Shown: positions 13,210 to 22,238, counted from the stretch's first letter. The stretch is DNA of 64,000 nucleotides from Bacillus sp. RAR_GA_16 (GCF_020165985.1 NZ_JAIUKZ010000001.1:488001-552000), one strand, 5' to 3'. The notes: a model not told the origin generated them from the sequence alone. Made by a program: numbers and translations.

Positions 13210-14679
13210 ATGGGAAACGAAGTACGTGTACGCTATGCCCCGAGCCCAACGGGTTATTTACATATTGGGAATGCTAGAACGGCATTGTTCAATTATTTAT
13301 TCGCTAGAAACCAGGGCGGTAAATTTATTATTCGCATTGAAGATACGGATCAGTCTCGTAATGTAGTAGGCGGCGTTGAGAATCAGCTTGATTACTTAAA
13401 GTGGCTTGGCATGGATTGGGACGAAAGTATTGATAAAGAGGGCGAATACGGTCCATATACGCAAATGGAGCGTCTAGATATATACACTGAGCACACAAAA
13501 GAGCTATTGGAGAAAGATCTCGCATACAAATGTTATTGTACAGAAGATGAGCTTGAAGCGGAGCGTGAAGCACAACGCGCACGTGGAGAAATGCCTCGTT
13601 ATTCAGGCAAATGCCGTCATCTGACTCAAGATCAGCGTGAGAAATTAGAAGCCGAAGGTAGAGAGCCGAGCATTCGTTTTGCTGTTCCGCGCGACAAAGA
13701 GTACGCGTTTGATGATATCGTAAAAGACCGCGTATCGTTTGAATCAAATGGTATTGGTGACTTTGTTATTGTTAAGAAAAACGGCATCCCCACTTACAAC
13801 TATGCGGTGGCGCTTGATGACTATCATATGAAAATCTCTCACGTTTTACGCGGAGATGACCATATTTCAAACACACCAAAACAGCTGATGATTTACGAAG
13901 CATTTGGCTTTGAACCACCTAAATTTGGTCACATGACGCTGATTGTAAATGATCAAAAGAAGAAGCTAAGTAAGCGAGATAAATCAATCGTGCAATACAT
14001 TGAACAGTACCATGACTTAGGCTTCCTTCCAGAAGCGTTATTTAACTTTGTTACGCTTCTCGGTTGGTCTCCTAAAGGCGAAGAGGAACTATTTACAAAA
14101 GAGCAGTTAATCGAGATTTTTGATCCAGAACGCTTATCGACTTCTCCGGCGGTATTTGATTCACAAAAACTTTACTGGATGAATAATCAATATATTAAAC
14201 AAGCGAGTCTTGATCGAGTGGTGGAGCTTGCACTCCCTCATCTTGTAGAAGCAGGAAGATTCCCGCTTGAAATGACAGCTGAACAAAAAGAGTGGGCGAA
14301 GGAACTGATTGCTCTTTATCAAGAGCAGCTTCATTACGGAAGAGAAATCGTTGAGCTTACTGAGTTGTTCTTTAAACAAGAAATTCAGTATAATGAAGAA
14401 GCGATGACAGTGTTAAATGAAGAACAAATTCCTGAAGTCATGCAAGGGTTTTTAGATCAGCTTAAAGATGTTGAAGAATTTGAGCCAGCGGCTATTAAGT
14501 CAGCGATTAAGGCTACTCAAAAGGCAACTGGACACAAAGGGAAAAAACTGTTTATGCCAATTCGTGTGGCAACGACAGGTGAAACGCACGGTCCTGAACT
14601 TCCGCAGGCAATTGCCTTACTTGGAAGAGAAACAGTTAATGCACGCTTGAATCAAGTTCTTGCGATGAGTAAAGCCTAA
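13210..14679 (+). CDS. gltX: Glutamyl-tRNA synthetase (non-discriminating type expected)
   Basis: Class I synthetase charging tRNA-Glu, and in Bacillus also tRNA-Gln before amidation. The 489 residues carry the HIGH-equivalent HIGN at 18-21 within [14 protein letters not shown] and the KMSKS-equivalent KLSKRD near 253-258. I choose ATG 13210, preceded by GGTGGTGG, over the in-frame ATG 13195, because [15 protein letters not shown] is the family N-terminus. A clear promoter is not visible in the 68 bases after ispF. Confidence 0.96.
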   Translation: MGNEVRVRYAPSPTGYLHIGNARTALFNYLFARNQGGKFIIRIEDTDQSRNVVGGVENQLDYLKWLGMDWDESIDKEGEYGPYTQMERLDIYTEHTKELLEKDLAYKCYCTEDELEAEREAQRARGEMPRYSGKCRHLTQDQREKLEAEGREPSIRFAVPRDKEYAFDDIVKDRVSFESNGIGDFVIVKKNGIPTYNYAVALDDYHMKISHVLRGDDHISNTPKQLMIYEAFGFEPPKFGHMTLIVNDQKKKLSKRDKSIVQYIEQYHDLGFLPEALFNFVTLLGWSPKGEEELFTKEQLIEIFDPERLSTSPAVFDSQKLYWMNNQYIKQASLDRVVELALPHLVEAGRFPLEMTAEQKEWAKELIALYQEQLHYGREIVELTELFFKQEIQYNEEAMTVLNEEQIPEVMQGFLDQLKDVEEFEPAAIKSAIKATQKATGHKGKKLFMPIRVATTGETHGPELPQAIALLGRETVNARLNQVLAMSKA

Positions 14680-14700
14680 ACAATAGAGACTTTCACAAAC

Positions 14701-14948
14701 GTTGAAGAGGAAAAGTAGATGAGTGCCATTCTTTTTAGAGAGAGCTGTCCCCGGCTGAAAGCAGCTTAAGGATTCACTTATTGAAATGCCCCTCTGAGTC
14801 TTCTTTCGAAAGCCATCATGGTGAATAGTTAGGAGCGGTGCCGCCGTTATCGGTGATAGGAGCATTTCTTAGAAATGTTCGAAGCAGAGTGGAACCACGC
14901 GAAGGCGTCTCTGTGTGATGGAAAGATCACACAGAGGCGCCTTTTTTT
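14701..14948 (+). promoter_or_regulatory. T-box riboswitch, cysteine-specific, for cysE-cysS
   Basis: The leader opens with GAAGAGGAAAAGTAGATG, the conserved 5' side of T-box stem I with its AGTA loop-E element. On the opposite side of that loop, after a stem pairing ATGAGTG with CACTTAT, the sequence GAAATGCCCC places TGC, a cysteine codon, at 14787-14789. The T-box sequence AGAGTGGAACCACGCG lies at 14886-14901. A long hairpin with a T-run follows at 14903-14948. Uncharged tRNA-Cys should favour the antiterminator and so expression of cysE and cysS. Confidence 0.92.
14903..14948 (+). terminator. T-box-controlled terminator
   Basis: AGGCGTCTCTGTGTGAT pairs with ATCACACAGAGGCGCCT with one mismatch around a short loop and is followed by seven T. 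Its 5' arm begins right after the T-box sequence, as expected for mutually exclusive folds. Confidence 0.92.
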
Positions 14949-15029
14949 AATCAATTGACTCAATGGGCTAATGGCCAATAGATCTCATTCAAATTCATTT
15001 TATAGAAGTATGAGGAGAGGGGTGAACAC

Positions 15030-15686
15030 ATGTGGAAGACGTTGAAACAGGATATTGATGTGGTATTTGATCAAGATCCTGCAGCTAGAAGTTACTTTGA
15101 AGTGATTTTAACTTATGCAGGACTTCATGCGATCTGGTCTCATCGCGTGGCACACTGGTTTTGGAAAAAGAAATTCTTTTTTCTTGCAAGAGCTGTCTCT
15201 CAAATTAGCCGCTTTTTCACCGGTATTGAAATACATCCAGGAGCGACTATCGGGGAACGATGTTTTATTGATCATGGGATGGGCGTCGTAATCGGAGAAA
15301 CATGTGAGATTGGCAATAATGTCACGCTATTTCAGGGAGTTACTCTTGGCGGTACTGGAAAAGAAAAAGGGAAACGTCACCCTACTCTGGAAGATAATAC
15401 GCTCGTTGCGACTGGGGCAAAGATACTTGGATCGATAACGATTGGAGAAAATTCAAAAGTAGGGGCTGGATCAGTTGTGTTGCAGGACGTTCCTGTGAAT
15501 TCTACGGTTGTTGGTATACCAGGGAGAGTCGTTATCCAAAATGGTGTTAAAGTACCTCATCATTTAGATCATCATAAAATGCCCGATCCTGTAGCCGATA
15601 AATTCAAACAAATGGAGCAAGAAATGAAGAGCTTACAAGAAGAAGTTCGAACGTTACGAAAGAGGAGTGAAAACGATGGCGATTAA
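15030..15686 (+). CDS. cysE: Serine O-acetyltransferase
   Basis: Transfers acetyl from acetyl-CoA to serine, the entry to cysteine synthesis. The 218-residue protein has a helical N-terminal part and a left-handed beta-helix of hexapeptide repeats from about residue 66 ([20 protein letters not shown] onward), with catalytic-type HGMGVVIGE and [17 protein letters not shown] 15030 follows AGGAGAGGGG. It lies behind the cysteine T-box, and its last 11 bases overlap cysS, so cysteine synthesis and cysteine charging are controlled together. Confidence 0.96.
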   Translation: MWKTLKQDIDVVFDQDPAARSYFEVILTYAGLHAIWSHRVAHWFWKKKFFFLARAVSQISRFFTGIEIHPGATIGERCFIDHGMGVVIGETCEIGNNVTLFQGVTLGGTGKEKGKRHPTLEDNTLVATGAKILGSITIGENSKVGAGSVVLQDVPVNSTVVGIPGRVVIQNGVKVPHHLDHHKMPDPVADKFKQMEQEMKSLQEEVRTLRKRSENDGD

Positions 15687-17077
15687 GCTATATAACACTT
15701 TGACGCAGAAGAAAGAAGTGTTTCAACCCATTGAAGAAGGAAAAGTGAGAATGTACGTGTGTGGTCCGACCGTTTATAACTATATTCATATCGGAAACGC
15801 GCGACCGGCCATTGTCTTTGACGTTGTTCGCCGTTATCTTGAATATCGAGAGTATGACGTCCATTATGTTTCTAACTTTACAGATGTGGACGATAAGTTA
15901 ATCCGCGCAGCTAACGAGTTAGGTGACGACGTGCCAAATGTCGCTGAGCGTTTTATCGCAGCTTACCATGAGGATACGGGTGCACTGGGTGTTAAAAAAG
16001 CAAATGAACATCCAAGGGTAACTGAAAACATGCAAGAAATTATTGATTTTATCAAGGCGCTTATTGAAAAGAATTATGCCTACGAGTCTGAAGGTGATGT
16101 GTATTTTAGAACACGTCAATTTGAGGGGTATGGCAAGTTATCACATCAATCCATTGATGAACTTAAGTTGGGGTCACGTATTGTAGTTGGTGAAAAGAAA
16201 GAAGATCCGCTTGATTTTACTCTTTGGAAAGCAGCTAAAGAAGGTGAGATCTCCTGGGCGAGTCCATGGGGAGAGGGACGCCCGGGGTGGCATATTGAAT
16301 GCTCTGCAATGGCAAAGAAATACCTAGGAGATACGATTGATATTCATGCCGGTGGAAAAGACCTTGCATTCCCACACCACGAAAACGAGGTTGCGCAAAC
16401 AGAAGCGTTAACTGGTCAGCCTTTTGCGAATTATTGGCTCCATAACGGGTATATCAATATTAACAACGAAAAAATGTCTAAATCACTCGGTAACTTTGTC
16501 CTCGTTCATGATTTGATCAAACAACACGATCCTGAAGCCATCCGATTCTTTATGTTGTCTGTTCATTATCGCAATCCCATTAACTTCGATCATGAACTTT
16601 TAGCAAGTGCGAAAACAGGACTCGAATCGCATCAAAGATACGGTCGAGAATCTAGAGCACCGTCTTTTAAATAGTGCAGATCTTGCTGAGGATGTTCAAG
16701 AGTGGAAAGAGAAAATTGAGGACTATCGCAAGCGCTTTGTAACTGAGATGGACGATGACTTTAATACAGCTAACGCTATTTCCATTTTATTTGAACTCTC
16801 AAAAGAAGCGAATCTATACCTTCAAGGAACAAATTCTTCAAAAGACGTACTTGAGCAATTTATGGAACGTTTTGCTGATTTTGGCTCGGTTCTTGGTATT
16901 TCGTTTAAACAGGAAAAAGCACTTTTAGATGAAGATGTTGATCAGCTGATTGAAGAACGGAATGAAGCTAGAAAACAGCGTAATTTCAGCAGAGCAGACG
17001 AAATTCGCGATGAATTGAAAGAGCAGGGAATACTTCTTGAGGATACTCCTCAAGGCGTTCGCTGGAAAAGGATGTAG
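15676..17077 (+). CDS. cysS: Cysteinyl-tRNA synthetase (one-base frameshift as sequenced)
   Basis: Class I synthetase for tRNA-Cys. Zinc ligand C29 and HIGN 38-41 ([12 protein letters not shown]) and KMSKS near 266-270 are present. ATG 15676 is used because GAGGAG precedes it. The frame breaks at GAATC 16624-16628: reading GATC instead gives [13 protein letters not shown] and an unbroken 466-residue protein, exactly the usual length. As sequenced, the first frame runs to a stop at 16672 and the remainder is in another frame. All motifs on both sides are conserved, so an error is likelier than a real loss. Confidence 0.94.
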
Positions 17078-17080
17078 GAT

Positions 17081-17491
17081 ATGAAGGAAATGGATGTAAA
17101 GCAACTGAATTCTCTTGCACTGGCGTATATGGGTGACTCTGTTATTGAGATTAATGTGCGGAAGCGGTTATTATCACTTGGGCACATTCGCCCGAATCAG
17201 TTGCATCGCACAGCAACAACATACGTATCTGCTAAAGCTCAGGCGGCCTACCTTCATCATGTACTGAAGCAAGAGTGGCTTTCGGAAGAAGAAGCGGGTG
17301 TTGTTCGTAGAGGACGTAATGCAAAATCTGGAACGGTACCTAAAAACACGAGTGTCAGCACGTACAAGTATTCAACGGCTCTTGAAGCGTTGTTTGGCTA
17401 TCACTACTTACAGGGAAATGATCACAGAGTCGATGAACTTTTGGAGAAACTTTATGAATTTGTAGAACAACCGAAGAAAGAAGTGAAGTGA
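17081..17491 (+). CDS. mrnC: Mini-ribonuclease III
   Basis: A small RNase III-type nuclease without the double-stranded-RNA-binding domain, which in B. subtilis matures 23S rRNA from its precursor stem. The 136 residues carry the RNase III signature LALAYMGDSVIEINVRKRL with the catalytic-type acidic residue D19, and a conserved YKYSTALEALFGYHYL second motif. It lies between cysS and rlmB with 1-3 base gaps. Its likely substrate stem is visible at the two ends of this window (2620-2640 and 63307-63327). Confidence 0.94.
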   Translation: MKEMDVKQLNSLALAYMGDSVIEINVRKRLLSLGHIRPNQLHRTATTYVSAKAQAAYLHHVLKQEWLSEEEAGVVRRGRNAKSGTVPKNTSVSTYKYSTALEALFGYHYLQGNDHRVDELLEKLYEFVEQPKKEVK

Positions 17492-17492
17492 G

Positions 17493-18239
17493 ATGGAGAA
17501 AGAATTTATTGTAGGACGAAACTCTGTTCTTGAAGCGTTACGATCGGGACATGAGATCAACAAGATTTGGATTAATGAAGGGTCCCAAAAAGGACCCCTT
17601 CAGAATTTGATTCAAAAAGCTAAGGAACAAAATGTACTTGTTCAATTTGTACCTAAGCGAAAGCTTGAACAGTTATCTGGAGAGAGCAATCATCAAGGTG
17701 TAGTCGCTTCGATTGCAGCATACGAATACGCTGATCTGGATGATTTATTTAAAAAAGCAGAGGAGTCTGGAGAAGCTCCCTTTTTCCTTGTGCTAGATGA
17801 AATTGAAGACCCGCATAATCTCGGCTCAATTTTAAGAACGGCTGATTCAGCAGGAGCGCATGGGGTCATTATTCCAAAGCGGAGAGCGGTTGGCTTAACA
17901 TCTACAGTAGCAAAATCCTCGACAGGTGCCATAGAGTATATTCCTGTTGCACGTGTAACAAATCTTGCAAGGACTATGGATGAGTTGAAAGAGCGTGGGA
18001 TTTGGTTTGTCGGCACAGATGCACAAGGCGGACAAGATTATCGACAAGCAGATTATGATATGGGAATTGGACTTGTTATCGGAAGTGAAGGAAAGGGCAT
18101 GGGCCGTTTGATTAAAGATAAATGCGACTTTCTTGTAAGCCTTCCGATGGCTGGAAAAGTAACCTCGCTCAATGCATCGGTCGCAGCAGGATTAATGATG
18201 TATGAGGTTTACAGACAACGTCATCCTCTGGGGGAGTAA
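17493..18239 (+). CDS. rlmB: 23S rRNA (guanosine-2'-O)-methyltransferase RlmB family
   Basis: SpoU-type (SPOUT) methyltransferase; the family methylates a guanosine ribose in 23S rRNA domain V. The 248 residues comprise an N-terminal L30-like substrate-binding domain (about 1-75) and the knotted catalytic domain with DPHNLGSILRTADSAG, GSEGKGMGRLI and SLNASVAAGLMMYE, the three SpoU motifs. It starts two bases after mrnC and four before the next gene. The exact target guanosine in this organism is assumed from the family. Confidence 0.93.
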   Translation: MEKEFIVGRNSVLEALRSGHEINKIWINEGSQKGPLQNLIQKAKEQNVLVQFVPKRKLEQLSGESNHQGVVASIAAYEYADLDDLFKKAEESGEAPFFLVLDEIEDPHNLGSILRTADSAGAHGVIIPKRRAVGLTSTVAKSSTGAIEYIPVARVTNLARTMDELKERGIWFVGTDAQGGQDYRQADYDMGIGLVIGSEGKGMGRLIKDKCDFLVSLPMAGKVTSLNASVAAGLMMYEVYRQRHPLGE

Positions 18240-18242
18240 ATC

Positions 18243-18752
18243 ATGGATGTGCTGTTAGTGGACGGGTATAACATCATTGGAGCCTGGCCGGAATTAAGAT
18301 CTCTGAAAGAGAGAGACTTTAGTAAGGCACGTGAGCTCTTGATTGAGAAAATGGCCGAGTACCAAGCATATACTGGCTATCGGGTGATCGTCGTATTTGA
18401 CGCTCACCTCTCCCACGGTATTGAAAAGCGTCATAGTCAGTATCGGGTTGAAGTGATTTATACGAGGGAGAATGAAACAGCGGATGAGCGAATTGAGAAG
18501 ATGGCGAGAGAGCTTAAAGGAATTCGCACGCAAATTCACGTTGCTACGTCAGATTATACGGAGCAATGGGCGATTTTTGGCCAAGGTGCCTTAAGGAAAT
18601 CAGCTCGAGAGCTATACAATGAAATGCAAGGAATTGAAAAAGGAATCGAAAAAAGTGTAAATACCGAAAATCGGCGAAATCGTTCGCCCGGTCTGCATTT
18701 ATCCGAAGAAATTAGCGAAATATTTGAAAAATGGCGAAGAGGCGGTAAATAG
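18243..18752 (+). CDS. rae1: Ribosome-associated endoribonuclease Rae1 (YacP, NYN domain)
   Basis: NYN/PIN-like nuclease which in B. subtilis cuts mRNA in the ribosomal A site. The 169 residues start with LLVDGYNIIGAWPEL, the NYN motif with its first acidic residue at D6, followed by VVFDAH and TSDYTEQW, the other acidic clusters. It closes the group gltX-cysE-cysS-mrnC-rlmB-rae1; the sigH promoter lies directly after its stop. Confidence 0.92.
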   Translation: MDVLLVDGYNIIGAWPELRSLKERDFSKARELLIEKMAEYQAYTGYRVIVVFDAHLSHGIEKRHSQYRVEVIYTRENETADERIEKMARELKGIRTQIHVATSDYTEQWAIFGQGALRKSARELYNEMQGIEKGIEKSVNTENRRNRSPGLHLSEEISEIFEKWRRGGK

Positions 18753-18756
18753 GCTG

Positions 18757-18786
18757 TTGACGATTTTTCGACACGTACTGTATAAT
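18757..18786 (+). promoter_or_regulatory. Sigma-A promoter of sigH
   Basis: TTGACG (18757-18762), 18 bases, TATAAT (18781-18786). It begins four bases after the rae1 stop and gives a leader of about 30 bases. Confidence 0.8.
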
Positions 18787-18822
18787 ATTTCTATATAGCG
18801 TACTGGTCGGGGGGAACGCATA

Positions 18823-19518
18823 TTGAGTACAGTAGACCTCAAAGAAAGCACGGTAGATCAAGAACAACAGTCAGTAGACCCAAGACACCTGGAACACGTA
18901 GCATTCGATCAACTTGATGATGAGATGCTCGTCATCATGGTTCATGAAGGTCACAGTAGAGCGTTGGAACATTTGATTACGAAGTACAAAAATTTCGTAC
19001 GCGCTAAAGCGAGGTCGTATTTTCTCATTGGAGCAGATCGAGAAGATATCATTCAAGAAGGAATGATCGGTCTGTACAAAGCCATTCGTGATTTTAGAGG
19101 GGACAAGTTCTCATCTTTTAAAGCGTTTGCCGAACTGTGTATCACCCGGCAGATGATTACAGCTATCAAAACTGCCACAAGACAAAAGCATATTCCACTG
19201 AATTCTTACGTATCGCTTGATAAGCCTATTTACGACGAAGAGTCGGATCGGACATTGCTTGACGTTATATGTGGAACAAAAGTGACAGATCCAGAGGAAT
19301 TGATTATTAATCAGGAAGAGTTTGATGACATCGAACTTAAAATGTCTGAAATTTTAAGCGATTTAGAGAGAAAGGTGTTAATGCTTTATCTCGATGGACG
19401 GTCTTATCAAGAAATATCGGTTGATTTAAACCGACATGTTAAGTCCATTGATAATGCCTTACAACGGGTAAAACGTAAATTAGAGCGTTATCTGGAACTT
19501 CGGGAAGTCAGCCTTTAA
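18823..19518 (+). CDS. sigH: RNA polymerase sigma factor SigH
   Basis: Sigma factor for early sporulation and competence genes. Sigma region 2 is clear (ITKYKNFVRAKARSYF, DREDIIQEGMIGLYKAIRDF) and region 4 ends in LDGRSYQEISVDLNRHVKSI. The TTG start after GGGGGGAA gives 231 residues; the extra length over the B. subtilis protein lies in the acidic, glutamine-rich N-terminal 40 residues. It has its own promoter and a terminator after it. Confidence 0.96.
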   Translation: MSTVDLKESTVDQEQQSVDPRHLEHVAFDQLDDEMLVIMVHEGHSRALEHLITKYKNFVRAKARSYFLIGADREDIIQEGMIGLYKAIRDFRGDKFSSFKAFAELCITRQMITAIKTATRQKHIPLNSYVSLDKPIYDEESDRTLLDVICGTKVTDPEELIINQEEFDDIELKMSEILSDLERKVLMLYLDGRSYQEISVDLNRHVKSIDNALQRVKRKLERYLELREVSL

Positions 19519-19547
19519 TATGGACAAACCTATTAGAAATAAGAAGA

Positions 19548-19575
19548 GAGAGTAGGGGCGGCCCCTACTCTTTTT
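19548..19575 (+). terminator. sigH terminator
   Basis: GAGTAGGGG and CCCCTACTC with a three-base loop, then five T. Confidence 0.9.
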
Positions 19576-19600
19576 CTATGTCTGTCTTTCGTGGGCTTTA

Positions 19601-19630
19601 TTGACATGCCAAAACGCGCTATGATAAAGT
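19601..19630 (+). promoter_or_regulatory. Sigma-A promoter of rpmG-secE-nusG
   Basis: TTGACA (19601-19606), 18 bases, TAAAGT (19625-19630) preceded by TGA, an extended -10. The leader to the rpmG start is about 140 bases and includes AACGT repeated around 19670-19696 before a T-run, a weak hairpin I would not call a terminator. Confidence 0.65.
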
Positions 19631-19775
19631 TGTAAAAGTAAGAATGTCAATTTTTTGTTAGGTTTGTAAGAACGTCACAGGGTAGCTGAACGTTTTTTTA
19701 TTTTGCTCTTTTTTGATATAAGAAAGCTTATATAAAGTCAAACTTCACTACTGCGCGGCTTAGGAAGGTGTCATT

Positions 19776-19925
19776 ATGCGTAAAAAGGCAGTACTAGCAT
19801 GTGTTCAATGCAATAGCCGAAACTATACAACTATGAAAAACTCACAGACAAGCCCGGCCCGCATCGAAGTTAAGAAGTATTGCAAATACTGCGGTGCTCA
19901 TACTATGCATCGTGAAACAAAGTAA
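19776..19925 (+). CDS. rpmG: 50S ribosomal protein L33
   Basis: A 49-residue L33 of the zinc-binding kind: CxxC at ACVQC and a second CKYC near the C-terminus. It begins [15 protein letters not shown] and ends HTMHRETK. The ribosome site AGGAAGG precedes ATG 19776. Its place directly before secE is the same as in other Bacilli. Bacilli often carry several L33 genes, and this one would be the copy next to secE (rpmGB in B. subtilis). Confidence 0.93.
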   Translation: MRKKAVLACVQCNSRNYTTMKNSQTSPARIEVKKYCKYCGAHTMHRETK

Positions 19926-20013
19926 TGCCTCGCAGGGTGTTTGCTTCTAGAGGCAAACGACAAAATAGATTCTCGGGGGAGTTTTCCGCCAGATTAATTG
20001 GGGGTAACAAGTA

Positions 20014-20208
20014 ATGGCAAGTATTGTTCAACGTTCTGGTAAGTTCTTTCGTAATGTCGCAAGTGAAATGAAGCGGGTAAGCTGGCCTACACGTAAGGAA
20101 TTGACTCGCTATACAATCGTAACTGTTACAACGGTTATTTTTATAGCTGTATTCTTTGCGTTGATCGACCAGGGTATTTCCTCAATAATCCGCCTCATTT
20201 TAGGATAA
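20014..20208 (+). CDS. secE: Preprotein translocase subunit SecE
   Basis: Essential clamp subunit of SecYEG. The 64 residues have the amphipathic helix motif KRVSWPTRKEL followed by one transmembrane segment (YTIVTVTTVIFIAVFFALID), the single-span form of Gram-positives. GGGGG lies just before ATG 20014. SecY is encoded at 45910. Confidence 0.95.
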   Translation: MASIVQRSGKFFRNVASEMKRVSWPTRKELTRYTIVTVTTVIFIAVFFALIDQGISSIIRLILG

Positions 20209-20259
20209 ATCGTTATAAAAATTCATTCTCGAGGTTAGAATGAAAGAGTAAATGAGTTG

Positions 20260-20286
20260 GGGAGGGAAGGACACAGTCCTGCATAT
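20260..20286 (+). promoter_or_regulatory. nusG ribosome site with intervening hairpin
   Basis: The only strong ribosome site, GGGGAGGGA (20259-20267), is about 20 bases from ATG 20287. Between them lies AGGAC-ACA-GTCCT (20268-20280), a five-pair hairpin. If folded it would bring the ribosome site to a normal distance from the start. This decides the start: TTG 20257 would add ten residues foreign to NusG and overlap the ribosome site. Confidence 0.5.
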
Positions 20287-20820
20287 ATGGAAAAAAGATG
20301 GTATGTTGTTCATACGTATTCAGGGTATGAAAACAAAGTAAAGACCAACCTTGAAAAAAGGGTTGAGACAATGGGCATGACGGATAAAATCTTTCGTGTT
20401 CTCGTCCCTGTAGAAGAAGAAACAGAAGAGAAGAATGGTAAGAAGAAAACGGTTATGAAAAAAGTCTTTCCTGGCTATGTTATTACAGAGATGGTCATGA
20501 CGGATGATTCATGGTATGTTGTCCGAAACACCCCGGGTGTTACTGGATTCGTAGGTTCTAGTGGTGCTGGTTCAAAACCGACGGCTTTGCTTCCTGAAGA
20601 AGTAGAATCACTTCTTAAGCAAATGGGAATGGAGCAACCTAAAGCGGACGTAGACTTTGAGCTTAAAGAGAAAGTAAAAGTAAAAGAGGGTCCGTTTGCT
20701 GATTTCGTAGGTTCTGTTGAAGGAATTGATATGGATAAAGGAAAAGTGAAAGTACATGTCAATATGTTCGGTAGAGAAACACCTGTAGAACTGAATTTTG
20801 GACAAGTTGAAAAGTTCTAA
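20287..20820 (+). CDS. nusG: Transcription termination/antitermination factor NusG
   Basis: Binds RNA polymerase and affects pausing, Rho and, on rRNA operons, antitermination. From ATG 20287 the protein is 177 residues, the usual size: NGN domain (EKRWYVVHTYSGYENKVK through VFPGYV and WYVVRNTPGVTGFVG) and a C-terminal KOW domain (VKVKEGPFADFVGSVEGID). It lies after secE, as is near-universal in bacteria. Confidence 0.95.
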   Translation: MEKRWYVVHTYSGYENKVKTNLEKRVETMGMTDKIFRVLVPVEEETEEKNGKKKTVMKKVFPGYVITEMVMTDDSWYVVRNTPGVTGFVGSSGAGSKPTALLPEEVESLLKQMGMEQPKADVDFELKEKVKVKEGPFADFVGSVEGIDMDKGKVKVHVNMFGRETPVELNFGQVEKF

Positions 20821-20831
20821 TTGAAAAGGCC

Positions 20832-20860
20832 TTGCTTAACTTTTCGATTAATGATAGAAT
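20832..20860 (+). promoter_or_regulatory. Sigma-A promoter of rplK-rplA
   Basis: TTGCTT (20832-20837), 17 bases, TAGAAT (20855-20860) with an upstream TGA extended -10. Confidence 0.7.
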
Positions 20861-20911
20861 TTTAATGTTTCATGAGTCTCATACTAATCGAGACATACAA
20901 TTGATATATAA

Positions 20912-20941
20912 GGTGGGAGGGTGTAAACACCCAAATACCAC
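20912..20941 (+). promoter_or_regulatory. Probable L1-binding leader element before rplK
   Basis: GTGGGAGG, then hairpin GGTGTAAACACC, then CCAC. The first block matches the L1-stalk sequence of bacterial 23S rRNA (AGGTGGGAGG in many species), and outer GTGG and CCAC pair. A matching element precedes rplA at 21490. Autogenous control by L1 is known in other bacteria; here it is inferred. Confidence 0.55.
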
Positions 20942-20967
20942 ATCACGGACTTAAGGAGGTGTGTCGC

Positions 20968-21394
20968 GTGGCTAAAAAGGTAATCAAAGTTGTTAAATTG
21001 CAAATCCCGGCTGGGAAGGCGAATCCTGCACCGCCAGTAGGACCTGCACTAGGTCAAGCTGGAGTTAACATCATGGGATTCTGTAAAGAGTTTAATGCTC
21101 GTACTTCTGACCAGGCTGGTATGAATCATTCCAGTAGAAATCACGGTTTTTGAAGACCGTTCATTTACATTTATCACTAAAACTCCACCAGCTGCAGTTC
21201 TTCTTAAGAAAGCAGCAGGAATCGAGTCAGGTTCTGGTGAACCAAACCGCAACAAAGTTGCGACTGTGAAGCGTGATAAAGTGCGTGAAATCGCTGAAAC
21301 AAAGATGCCAGACCTTAACGCAGCGAATGTTGATTCTGCAATGCGTATGGTTGAAGGTACTGCACGTAGCATGGGAATTACGATCGAAGATTAA
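20968..21394 (+). CDS. rplK: 50S ribosomal protein L11 (one-base frameshift as sequenced)
   Basis: L11 forms the base of the GTPase-associated centre. The GTG start at 20968 follows AAGGAGGT and gives [19 protein letters not shown]. The frame breaks at GAATC 21123-21127; removing one A gives [17 protein letters not shown] and a full 141-residue L11 ending MGITIED. As sequenced the first frame stops at 21153. All family motifs on both sides are intact ([26 protein letters not shown]). Confidence 0.94.
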
Positions 21395-21407
21395 TGTTAC
21401 ACAAGCC

Positions 21408-21460
21408 GTTGCGATTAAAAGGGATTCCTGCCTGTGTTTTACAGGTTCGCAACTTTTATT
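21408..21460 (+). promoter_or_regulatory. rplK-rplA intergenic hairpin, possible attenuator
   Basis: GTTGCGA (21408-21414) pairs with TCGCAAC (21447-21453), with CCTG/CAGG inside, followed by TTTTATT. It resembles a weak terminator or an RNA-processing hairpin between two genes otherwise expected in one transcript. Confidence 0.45.
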
Positions 21461-21489
21461 ATGATGTCGATCATCTGTCATCATAAATA

Positions 21490-21514
21490 GTGGGAGGTTA
21501 ATCCGCTAAACCAC
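21490..21514 (+). promoter_or_regulatory. Probable L1-binding leader element before rplA
   Basis: GTGGGAGG, loop with inner GG/CC pairs, and closing CCAC, the same plan as the element before rplK. It lies just upstream of the rplA ribosome site. Confidence 0.55.
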
Positions 21515-21533
21515 ATTCAAGGAGGAACACAAA

Positions 21534-22226
21534 ATGGCAAAAAGAGGTAAAAGATACCAGGAGGCTGCCAAGCTAGTTGAACGTACAACTTTCTATGAGC
21601 CTCAAGAAGCAGTTGAACTTGTAAAGAAAACTTCTGTAGGAAACTTTGATGGAACAGTTGAAGCAGCAATTCGTCTAGGAGTAGACCCTAAGAAAAACGA
21701 CCAGCAGGTTCGTGGCGCGGTTGTACTTCCAAACGGAACTGGTAAAACTCAACGCGTTCTTGTTTTCGCAAAAGGTGAAAAAGCGAAAGAAGCTGAAGCA
21801 GCTGGCGCTGACTATGTTGGGGAAGCTGATTATATCGCTAAAATCAACCAAGGTTGGTTTGAGTTTGACGTAATCGTTGCAACTCCAGATATGATGGGCG
21901 AAGTTGGTAAGCTAGGTCGTGTACTTGGACCAAAAGGCTTAATGCCAAACCCGAAAACTGGAACAGTAACGTTTGATGTTGAAAAAGCTGTTAACGAAAT
22001 CAAAGCTGGTAAAGTAGAGTACCGCGTTGATCGTGCTGGTAACGTCCACGCACCGATTGGTAAAGTATCTTTTGAAGCTGACAAGCTTGTAGAAAACTTG
22101 AACACACTTGTAGAAACTCTTGTGAAAGTTAAGCCTGCAGCTGCTAAAGGCACATACCTTAAAAACATTTCGGTTACATCTACAATGGGACCTGGTGTTA
22201 AAGTTAACGCATCAACTTACCGCTAA
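21534..22226 (+). CDS. rplA: 50S ribosomal protein L1
   Basis: L1 forms the mobile stalk at the ribosomal E site and in many bacteria represses its own operon. The 230-residue length is typical, with [14 protein letters not shown] at the N-terminus and the signature [21 protein letters not shown] 21534 follows AAGGAGG. Its leader has an element resembling the rRNA site of L1. Confidence 0.97.
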   Translation: MAKRGKRYQEAAKLVERTTFYEPQEAVELVKKTSVGNFDGTVEAAIRLGVDPKKNDQQVRGAVVLPNGTGKTQRVLVFAKGEKAKEAEAAGADYVGEADYIAKINQGWFEFDVIVATPDMMGEVGKLGRVLGPKGLMPNPKTGTVTFDVEKAVNEIKAGKVEYRVDRAGNVHAPIGKVSFEADKLVENLNTLVETLVKVKPAAAKGTYLKNISVTSTMGPGVKVNASTYR

Positions 22227-22238
22227 TTAAATTAGCTG

